Assembly: GCA_964435775.1 (NCBI GenBank)
Contig: CAYTAP010000018.1
Span: 1 to 39,657, forward strand
DNA from: CAYTAP01 sp964435775
GTDB taxonomy: Bacteria; Planctomycetota; Phycisphaerae; Tepidisphaerales; Tepidisphaeraceae
Length of the DNA: 39,657 bases
Direction of reading: 5' to 3'
Shown here: positions 16,571 through 22,390 of the stretch, piece after piece
Numbering within the stretch: position 1 is the first letter of the stretch
Layout: each line of letters starts with the position of its first letter
The notes under the pieces: generated by a model
The model's database searches: none
The model's input: only the letters and a program-made list of their open reading frames with translations
What the model was told of the DNA's origin: nothing
Program-made: the position numbers and the translations under genes

Positions 16571-16654
16571 AGAAGTCGTAAGTGGGAAGTGAAAAGTGGG
16601 AAGTGAAAAGTGGGAAGTGAAGAGGGGGAGGTGAAGAGGGGGAGGTGATGAGGC
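16571..16654. repeat. heptamer array, left arm (GGAAGTG / AAAAGTG), 12 units
   Basis: Twelve 7-bp words in exact register start two bases after the bactofilin stop codon: AGAAGTC, GTAAGTG, GGAAGTG, AAAAGTG, GGAAGTG, AAAAGTG, GGAAGTG, AAGAGGG, GGAGGTG, AAGAGGG, GGAGGTG, ATGAGGC. A 14-bp super-unit is visible. The opposed arm follows at 16681 after a 26-bp core. Confidence 0.9.
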
Positions 16655-16680
16655 GAGTTACCGGCAACGAGGTGGCCGAT

Positions 16681-16708
16681 CAATTTTACTTCCCACTTGT
16701 CACTTGCA
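16681..16708. repeat. heptamer array, right arm (ACTTCCC / ACTTGTC)
   Basis: CAATTTT, ACTTCCC, ACTTGTC, ACTTGCA is in 7-bp register. It is roughly the reverse complement of the GGAAGTG words of the left arm, so transcripts could fold into a long imperfect hairpin. It ends nine bases before the ATG of the second bactofilin and occupies the place where a ribosome binding site would be expected; I see no Shine-Dalgarno sequence there. Confidence 0.8.
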
Positions 16709-16717
16709 AACATCCCC

Positions 16718-17137
16718 ATGCCTTCGAGCAATTACAATCCGCCCTCCGACCGGATCACCATCACCTGCCTCTATTGTGAGAAGCGGCAGGAGGTGGCCGC
16801 GCGCGCGATGAGCGTCACCTGCAAGTTCTGTAACAAGCCGCTGCGGATCGAGGACCTGCGGATCAAGGAGTACCAGGCTCGTCGGAGCATCGACACCGTC
16901 GGCACGATCACGGTGGAGAAGAAGGGGAATGTCGTCGCCGATCAGATCCACTGCGGTGCGATGATCGTGCGCGGCAAGATCAAAGGCCACATCACCAGTC
17001 GCGGGCCTGTCCTCATCGGGCCGGAGTCGGAGGTGAAAGGAGATGTCACCGCGCCGGCGCTGGCGGTGGGGGCGGGGGCGATTCTCGACGGGCATTACGA
17101 CATTGGACCATCCGGGCCGGATGAGGCGACGGCTTGA
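16718..17137 (+). CDS. bactofilin-type protein with N-terminal zinc ribbon
   Basis: About 139 residues from MPSSNYNPPSDRITI. The N-terminal third is a zinc ribbon with two CxxC knuckles, ITCLYCEK and VTCKFCNKPL. The rest is a bactofilin-like beta-helix (VVADQIHCGAMIVRGKIKGH, then RGPVLIGPESEVKGDVTAPA and LAVGAGAILDGHYDIG). It resembles the preceding bactofilin in the helix part only. The zinc ribbon could mediate partner binding or membrane-proximal recruitment (inference). I prefer the ATG at 16718 to the upstream TTG at 16697 because the latter would place array sequence into the protein. Confidence 0.85.
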   Translation: MPSSNYNPPSDRITITCLYCEKRQEVAARAMSVTCKFCNKPLRIEDLRIKEYQARRSIDTVGTITVEKKGNVVADQIHCGAMIVRGKIKGHITSRGPVLIGPESEVKGDVTAPALAVGAGAILDGHYDIGPSGPDEATA

Positions 17138-17189
17138 ACGCGCATCAAGTGCGCGTCATCGACCACGCGGCGCGTTGCAGCCGCGCCTC

Positions 17190-17255
17190 CGTGCGAGACG
17201 TGTGGATTTGATCTCGCGCAGAGCCGCGGAGACGCAGGGAAAGAGACGGGAGAAA
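17190..17255. repeat. GCGAGA-TCTCGCGC repeat, upstream copy flanking the GxxExxY gene
   Basis: GCGAGACGTGTGGATTTGAT, then CTCGCGCAGAGCCGCGGAGACGCA, matches the core of the repeats at 17691-18068 (GCGAGACGTTTGGAATTGAT, then CTCGCGCCGAGGCGCAGAGG) in the same orientation. The nuclease-like gene at 17275 therefore lies between direct copies. Confidence 0.7.
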
Positions 17256-17274
17256 ATTCATTTTGAAGGACGCA

Positions 17275-17667
17275 ATGAGCGAAAATGAGATTGGCTCCAT
17301 CTGTATCGAGGTCGCGATCGCGTTGCATCGGGAACTGGGGCCGGGATTGATGGAATCGGTTTACGAGATTGTCCTGGCGCATGAGCTGACTCAACGCGGT
17401 TTGCGTGTTGAGCGTCAGGTCTCGGTGGCCATTCGCTACAAGACACTCGTATTTGAGGACGCGTTTCGTGCGGACCTCATCGTGGAGGGGAAGGTCATCA
17501 TCGAATTGAAATCAGTGGAGCAACTGAGCAGAGCCCATCGCAAGCAGATCCAGACGTACCTCCGTTTGACGGGACTGAAGCTCGGCTACCTGTTCAATTT
17601 CGGGGCGGCGCTGATGAAGGAGGGAATTGTGCGTGCGGTGAATGGCCTGGATGAAAAATTGGTTTGA
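17275..17667 (+). CDS. GxxExxY family protein (PD-(D/E)XK nuclease-like)
   Basis: About 130 residues from MSENEIGSICIEVAIALHRE. The name-giving motif is GLMESVY (G-x-x-E-x-x-Y). A PD-(D/E)XK-like centre follows: FRADLIVEGKVIIELKSVEQ, with Asp, then Glu-x-Lys. The family is widespread in environmental bacteria and its role is not established. A nuclease active site is predicted from the D...ExK pattern. AAGGA lies four bases before the ATG at 17275; an upstream TTG at 17263 is less likely. The gene is bracketed by direct copies of a palindromic repeat (17190 and 17691 onward), which suggests it came in, or moves, with the repeat. Confidence 0.88.
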   Translation: MSENEIGSICIEVAIALHRELGPGLMESVYEIVLAHELTQRGLRVERQVSVAIRYKTLVFEDAFRADLIVEGKVIIELKSVEQLSRAHRKQIQTYLRLTGLKLGYLFNFGAALMKEGIVRAVNGLDEKLV

Positions 17668-17690
17668 GCATTCGGTTTTCTCATCGCCTC

Positions 17691-17790
17691 AGCGCGAGCC
17701 AATCGGAATTGATCTCGCGCAGAGGCGCGGAGGGAGAGACGAGGTGGTCCATGCAATTGGGAAATGGTTTTGCCACCCCTCGGCGGCACT
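17691..17790. repeat. 115-bp tandem repeat, first copy (shortened)
   Basis: It shares GGAATTGATCTCGCGC at the start and GGTGGTCCATGCAATTGGGA ... CCCCTCGGCGGCACT at the end with the next unit. It lacks about nine bases in the middle (the second GCGCAGAG) and starts right after the GxxExxY gene. Confidence 0.85.
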
Positions 17791-17905
17791 GCGTCTCTGC
17801 GCGAGACGTTTGGAATTGATCTCGCGCCGAGGCGCAGAGGCGCGGAAGGGGAGACGAGGTGGTCCATGCAATTGGGAAATGGTTTTGCCACCCCTCGGCG
17901 GCACT
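17791..17905. repeat. 115-bp tandem repeat, second copy
   Basis: The unit runs from GCGTCTCTGCGCGAGACG to CTCGGCGGCACT. It contains a stem, GCGTCTCTGCGCGAGA against TCTCGCGC...AGAGGCGC, and a second, weaker one, GGTGG...CCACC. The assembly breaks exactly at the end of this unit, and the sequence resumes at the start of another one, so more copies are probably hidden in the gap. Confidence 0.88.
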
Positions 17906-18005
17906 NNNNNNNNNNNNNNNNNNNNNNNNNNNNNNNNNNNNNNNNNNNNNNNNNNNNNNNNNNNNNNNNNNNNNNNNNNNNNNNNNNNNNNNNNNNNNNN
18001 NNNNN
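17906..18005. other. assembly gap (100 N) inside the tandem repeat
   Basis: There are exactly 100 N, a conventional placeholder, so the true size is unknown. Both edges fall on repeat-unit boundaries, as expected for a collapsed tandem array. Confidence 0.97.
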
Positions 18006-18068
18006 GCGTCTCTGCGCGAGCCATTCGGAATTGATCTCGCGCCGAGGCGCGGAGGGAGAGACAAGACA
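18006..18068. repeat. 115-bp tandem repeat, last partial copy
   Basis: GCGTCTCTGCGCGAGCCATT, then GGAATTGATCTCGCGC and GGCGCGGAGGGAGAGAC, repeats the first half of the unit before diverging into unrelated sequence near the 3' end of the glycosyltransferase gene. The span 17668-18120 contains only these repeats and the gap. Confidence 0.8.
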
Positions 18069-18120
18069 GCATGCGCATTCTCTTGTTGCCCGTGATGACC
18101 GACGTATTTTCGACGTTCGC

Positions 18121-19152
18121 TCATCCGCGTTGCAGTTGTTTGCTCGCTTCGGCGAGTATCGCCATGGGACCAAGCCATCGAAGGCATGACTGGTGCGAAC
18201 AGGTTCGGGAGTAGCACGGGGAGCAGGGGATGTCGAGGCGGAGGACGGTGTCGGGGCGGTTGAATGGCCCGGTGCGGAGGGGGTTCGTGGGGCCGAACAA
18301 AGTCACTAGTGGGCGGCCGAGGGCGGCGGCGATGTGCATCGGGCCGGAATCGTTGGCGATGACGAGGCTGGCGCGTTCGAGGAGGGCGACGAGTTCGGGT
18401 AGGGATGTTTTGCCCGTTAAATCGAGCGCGCCGGGAATCAACCGGGCGAGGGGCGCGGCATCCGGTCCGCCGGCGACGACGGATTGCAGCCCGTGACGTT
18501 CCCGCAACGGTTTGACCAGCGCCGCGAAATGCTCCACCGGCCAGCGCTTGGTCTCCCAGTTCGTGGCGGGAAGGAGAACCGCGTAACGAGAACCCTGCGG
18601 CAGATGTTGAGCGATTGCGCCTCGCTCGGCGTCGCCGATGCCGAAATGAAACTCAAGCGGTGCGTCATCGCATCCCAGGGCGCGGGTGATGTGCAGGTAT
18701 CGGCTGATCGCGTGCTGCTCCATCGTCTCAACTGGAACGCGATGCGTGTAAAAAAGCCATGCAAGTTCGCGGGCGTTGGCGAAGCCGATCCGCGTCGCGG
18801 CGCGGGTGTGCCACGCGAGCCAGCCACTGCGGAATAGCCCCTGCAGATCGATGACGAGATCGAATTGCCTGCGTCGAAGCGACCAGGTGAATCGCCCAAG
18901 CCCGGCGGCCGCGCGCGGGTTCCACCATCCCTGCCCGAAACGCCTCCGCTCGAACAGGATGATCTCATCTAGCTGCGGATGATTTTTGAGCAAACCCGCC
19001 GACACCGGCGTCAGCAGCCACGCAATGTGCGCGCCCGGCCATTTGCGTCGCAGGAGGTTGAGGATCGGCAGCGCATGGACGACATCGCCGATCGCGCTGG
19101 GCTTGATCAGCAGGATGCGTCTCGGCGGTGTTGACAGTGGAAGCGATGGCAT
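18121..19152 (-). CDS. glycosyltransferase family 9, lipopolysaccharide heptosyltransferase-like
   Basis: About 343 residues from MPSLPLSTPPRRILLIKPSA. The GT9 signatures are RILLIKPSAIGDVVHALPIL at the N-terminus, FDLVIDLQGLFRSGWLAWH near residue 105, and the C-terminal nucleotide-sugar half with LPATNWETKRWP, LVIANDSGPMHIAAALGRPL and VTLFGPTNPLRTGPF. The end carries CSPCYSRTCSHQSCLRW, a cysteine-rich tail common in heptosyltransferase I/II-like proteins. By family it transfers heptose (or a related sugar) from an ADP-sugar to lipopolysaccharide core, which implies an LPS-type outer membrane. A TTG start at 19182 is an alternative. The next gene (manA) diverges and also belongs to sugar metabolism. 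Confidence 0.9.
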   Translation of the reverse strand: MPSLPLSTPPRRILLIKPSAIGDVVHALPILNLLRRKWPGAHIAWLLTPVSAGLLKNHPQLDEIILFERRRFGQGWWNPRAAAGLGRFTWSLRRRQFDLVIDLQGLFRSGWLAWHTRAATRIGFANARELAWLFYTHRVPVETMEQHAISRYLHITRALGCDDAPLEFHFGIGDAERGAIAQHLPQGSRYAVLLPATNWETKRWPVEHFAALVKPLRERHGLQSVVAGGPDAAPLARLIPGALDLTGKTSLPELVALLERASLVIANDSGPMHIAAALGRPLVTLFGPTNPLRTGPFNRPDTVLRLDIPCSPCYSRTCSHQSCLRWLGPMAILAEASKQLQRG

Positions 19153-19294
19153 GGGCGGGTTTGGTGATTGCGCGCGGATCAAAGGAGCCTGCTATTCATC
19201 CTTTCAGCGATTGAGAGTACATTCCCGCGTGCAATGTCCGCCAGCGCGGGGCGGCGTGCAATGATCGGCGGCGGACCTCTGACAACGGAATCAC

Positions 19295-20320
19295 ATGATG
19301 CCCTTATATCCCCTGAAGTTCCATCCCCGGTTTGTTCCAAAAATGTGGGGCGGGCGAAAGCTCCAGAGCGTATTGGGCAAGGCGCTGCCGGCGGAGATCG
19401 CAGTGGGCGAAAGCTGGGAGCTTTTCGATTTTCCGCCGGGGGTAATTGATCGCGGCGGCGAGTGGGTCAGCAGCGAGGTGTCCAATGGTCCACTTGCCGG
19501 GCTAACGCTCCATTGGCTGGTGGGGGAGGTTGGATCCGCGATTCATGGAACGACGCCGCTGCTGGCCGGAGGGCAGTTCCCGATCTTGATCAAGTTTCTC
19601 GATGCCCGCGAGCATTTGTCCGTGCAGGTGCATCCCGATGAGGCATATTGCCGGACACATCCCGAATCGCATCTCAAGAGCGAGGCGTGGTATGTGCTGG
19701 AGAATGACCCGGGATCATTTTTGTTCAAAGGATTGAAACCTGGGACGCGGCGCGACGCATTTGAGCGGGCGATTGAGGAGGGGACGGTTGAGGCGCTGAT
19801 CGAGCAGACGCCGGTTAGGCCGGGAGATTGTCATTACCTGCCCAGTGGAACGATCCATGCGCTGGGGGCGGGCGTGCTGGTCGCGGAGGTGCAGACGCCA
19901 AGCGACACGACGTTTCGGGTGTACGACTTCAATCGTCCGGACCCGGCGACGGGAAAATTGAGGATACTGCACATCGAGCAGGCCTTGGCGTGTATCGATT
20001 TTTCGGGAAAGCCGACAATCCCACCCGGGCAGCCCGGCGTCGCGAGCCTCTTCACGACTTCTCAAACGCTGTGCGCCAGCGAGTACTTCAAGATCGCCCA
20101 GGTACATTTGCCGTCGGGAATCGAGAAGGCGATTGCCTACAATCAGCCGGTCATCTGGATCATGCTGGATGGGCGGGCAGACCTAAGCGTCGCGGATGTT
20201 GCGGAGAAGACGACGCTCGTCAAGGGTGAAACAGTCCTGCTCCCCGCGCAAATGCGGCGGCCAACGATCAAAGCCGCGACGGACGTCACTTTTCTGGAAG
20301 TCACCTTTCCATCCAAGTGA
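19295..20320 (+). CDS. manA: mannose-6-phosphate isomerase, class I
   Basis: The 341-residue cupin-type enzyme interconverts mannose 6-phosphate and fructose 6-phosphate, supplying GDP-mannose for glycans. It shows the class I core: GESWELFDFPPG, PILIKFLDAREHLSVQVHPD with zinc ligands (Gln, His), KSEAWYVLENDPG and LPSGTIHALGAGVLVAEVQT, and an Arg/Asp-rich TTFRVYDFNRPDPATGK. It is of the short Bacillus/planctomycete type. Only a weak ribosome binding site precedes the ATG (two ATGs in tandem at 19295 and 19298). The pseudouridine synthase gene starts about 20 bases after its stop, so the two may be co-transcribed. Confidence 0.95.
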   Translation: MMPLYPLKFHPRFVPKMWGGRKLQSVLGKALPAEIAVGESWELFDFPPGVIDRGGEWVSSEVSNGPLAGLTLHWLVGEVGSAIHGTTPLLAGGQFPILIKFLDAREHLSVQVHPDEAYCRTHPESHLKSEAWYVLENDPGSFLFKGLKPGTRRDAFERAIEEGTVEALIEQTPVRPGDCHYLPSGTIHALGAGVLVAEVQTPSDTTFRVYDFNRPDPATGKLRILHIEQALACIDFSGKPTIPPGQPGVASLFTTSQTLCASEYFKIAQVHLPSGIEKAIAYNQPVIWIMLDGRADLSVADVAEKTTLVKGETVLLPAQMRRPTIKAATDVTFLEVTFPSK

Positions 20321-20341
20321 CGGCGGCGCGTGATCGCGGCG

Positions 20342-21184
20342 ATGCCGCCATATCCAAACGCCCGCCCGCACGGCATAATTGATGATGTGAAAGAACGAAT
20401 CCAGAAAGTATTGGCCAATGCGGGCGTGGCGTCGCGGCGGAATGTCGAGGAGATGATCCTCCAGGGGCGCGTGGCCGTGAATGGCCGCGTCGTGGTTGAA
20501 CTGCCCATTCTCATTGACCCCGTCAGGGACAAGATCAAGGTGGATGATGAGCCGGTCCGCCTGGGGGCGCGGGAAACGGGCAAGCGGATCTACCTCATTT
20601 TGAACAAGCCTCGCGGGGTTCATTGCACGAACGTCGCGCAGGGGGAGCAGACGCTGGCGATTGACTTGCTGCCGCCGAATCTCCCGGGGCGGGTCTATCC
20701 GGTGGGGCGGCTGGACGCCGAATCGAAGGGGCTACTTTTGATGACCAACGACGGGGATTTGACCAATCGCCTGACCCATCCGCGCTATGGAGTCAACAAG
20801 ACGTATCGCGCGGTGGTGGATGGATTCGTCAAACCTGAATCATTGCAGGGGCTTGAAAAGGGGGTGTGGCTGGCGGATCGCAAGACGGGCAAAGGGTTTA
20901 AGACCGCGCGAACGCATGTGCGGATCATCCGCCGGGCGCAGGACAAAAGTGTTCTGGAGATCAGTCTCCGCGAAGGGCGTAACCGTCAGGTTCGGCGAAT
21001 GCTTGCGAAGCTGGGGCACAAGGTGCGCGATCTGACGCGGATCAAACTCGGCCCGCTGACGCTCGAAGGATTGAAGCCCGGCGAGTGCCGAACGCTCGCG
21101 CCCAGGGAATTGAAGGCTCTGCGCCAGACGGGACAGCCAAGGGAAAAGCCGACCTCCTCCCCGGATGCCAAAGGTGCCGGGTGA
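20342..21184 (+). CDS. rluB: RluB/RsuA-family pseudouridine synthase
   Basis: About 280 residues. An N-terminal S4 RNA-binding domain (ERIQKVLANAGVASRRNVEE, then GRVAVNGRVV) is followed by the catalytic domain with YPVGRLDAESKGLLLMTNDG, whose aspartate in GRLD is the nucleophile. GVNKTYRAVVDG and LREGRNRQVRRMLAKLGHKV are the later family motifs. It isomerises uridine in rRNA; RluB targets helix 89/90 of 23S rRNA, and the RsuA branch targets 16S, so the exact site is an inference. The start is uncertain: ATG 20342, GTG 20330, or GTG 20387 immediately before KERIQK. The C-terminal 20 residues are a disordered Pro/Lys tail. It converges with the next gene over 15 bases. Confidence 0.9.
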   Translation: MPPYPNARPHGIIDDVKERIQKVLANAGVASRRNVEEMILQGRVAVNGRVVVELPILIDPVRDKIKVDDEPVRLGARETGKRIYLILNKPRGVHCTNVAQGEQTLAIDLLPPNLPGRVYPVGRLDAESKGLLLMTNDGDLTNRLTHPRYGVNKTYRAVVDGFVKPESLQGLEKGVWLADRKTGKGFKTARTHVRIIRRAQDKSVLEISLREGRNRQVRRMLAKLGHKVRDLTRIKLGPLTLEGLKPGECRTLAPRELKALRQTGQPREKPTSSPDAKGAG

Positions 21185-21199
21185 GGGACCGACGGGGAT

Positions 21200-22111
21200 T
21201 TACCGCCACTTGTACGGCTGGGGGTTGAACTCCTTGAGCCTGGAGTTTTTGGGGATTTGTCGTCCGACCGCGGAGATCGCATCGACATAGGACCGGTACT
21301 CGCGGACATTTTTGATTCGGTCGAATCCGGTCAGCCCCACGACCGTGTACCACCCCGGTCCGGCGAACGGGAGATCCTTTTCCACCGTGCAAAAGATGTC
21401 GTTCTTCACCAGCAGATTCTTCGCATCCTCTGCATACTTCGGATCCTTGTAACTTTGAATGACCACGTAATTGAGGCCGAAGGTGCGCTGGGTGTCCACG
21501 ACCATGTGGGTGGCCGGTTGAAGCGGCTCGGTGAATGAGTTGGTCGCGCGGTTGATGTGAGCGGCCGGACTCGCGTCTCCCGTCGAATTGGATCGATAGG
21601 TGGTTTGCACCGTGCCCGTGCGCGGGATGTCGAGGACATTGGGATTTGCCGGGCCGGTGCGGATCTCATCGGTCGTTCGGCTAAACAGCGGCGTGGGGGA
21701 ACGCCCGATTCGATTGCCGAATGTGAAGGCCATCACCACGACAAGGCAGACGCCGGCGCCCGCGAGAATGGCGGTGCGACGATCGAGTTGAAAAGCGGCC
21801 GACTCGCGCGGCTCGCGGGTTCGCCTCGCCGCTTGCCGCTCACGGGATGCCGGCGGCGTTGTCTCAGGAACCGGAGACGGTTGCAGCGGCAGTTCAACGC
21901 GGACAGGTTCGCGCGCCGCGGGCGGCGCTGCATGGGAAACCGCATGGGAAGAGGGCGCGCCCAGCCCGACAGCGCCGGTTGACGAGCGCCGATTACCCCA
22001 CCATTTCGGTTTCTGAAACAAGCCGATCCCGCGGCTCGGGCCAACCCGCTCGACTTTCTTATTCTGGTGAATGACTTCAAACAACGCGGCGGCGTGTTTT
22101 CCTTTGGCCAT
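21200..22111 (-). CDS. single-pass membrane protein with MAKG-LFE N-terminus and SPOR-like C-terminal domain
   Basis: About 303 residues from MAKGKHAAALFEVIHQNKKV. The first 20 residues are conserved-looking, followed by a Trp-containing stretch (FQKPKWWG), a long Pro/Ala/Arg-rich linker and one membrane segment (RRTAILAGAGVCLVVVMAFT) near residue 125. The extracytoplasmic C-terminus (LNYVVIQSYKDPKYAEDAKN, then KNDIFCTVEKDLPFAGPGWY and TVVGLTGF) resembles a SPOR-type alpha/beta domain: it starts with a strand 'YVVIQSY' and includes helix 'A.DAKNLLVKN'. AGAGG precedes the start. A promoter lies upstream at 22171-22199. The N-terminus is shared with the protein at 29395-30027. Confidence 0.7.
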   Translation of the reverse strand: MAKGKHAAALFEVIHQNKKVERVGPSRGIGLFQKPKWWGNRRSSTGAVGLGAPSSHAVSHAAPPAAREPVRVELPLQPSPVPETTPPASRERQAARRTREPRESAAFQLDRRTAILAGAGVCLVVVMAFTFGNRIGRSPTPLFSRTTDEIRTGPANPNVLDIPRTGTVQTTYRSNSTGDASPAAHINRATNSFTEPLQPATHMVVDTQRTFGLNYVVIQSYKDPKYAEDAKNLLVKNDIFCTVEKDLPFAGPGWYTVVGLTGFDRIKNVREYRSYVDAISAVGRQIPKNSRLKEFNPQPYKWR

Positions 22112-22170
22112 CCTTGACCTCTCTTCTGAAATGACTGGCGTGGCCATCCAAGCCACGTGCGACGCCGGTC

Positions 22171-22199
22171 AGGATATGTTTCATAGCCACTGGGGTCAA
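22171..22199 (-). promoter_or_regulatory. promoter for the SPOR-like membrane protein gene
   Basis: Read on the minus strand: TTGACC, 17 bases, TATCCT. The predicted transcript start is near 22164, about 53 bases before the ATG at 22111. Confidence 0.5.
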
Positions 22200-22315
22200 G
22201 CCAAATGTATAAATTCAACCGTTTCGTCCACAATGCAAAAGCCCGCATCCTGCTGTTTGTACGCGACGATACCCATCGCGCAATCCCATGTTTCCTATAG
22301 GCATTGTTCCTCATA

Positions 22316-22344
22316 TTGACACCATTTGGGCATACCGCTAGAAC
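22316..22344 (+). promoter_or_regulatory. promoter for nuoL-nuoM
   Basis: TTGACA (22316-22321), 17 bases, TAGAAC. The -35 box is perfect and the -10 box weak. It would start a transcript near 22351, 40 bases before the nuoL ATG, and diverges from the promoter at 22171. Confidence 0.5.
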
Positions 22345-22390
22345 GCGCGGCAGGTCGGATTGGCCGCGTGTGACCGGATGGAATAGCCTG

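Noticed and set aside
17691..18068. Possible CRISPR array or attachment site
   Set aside because: Units of 115 bp are near-identical throughout with no unique spacers, and no integrase or tRNA is nearby.
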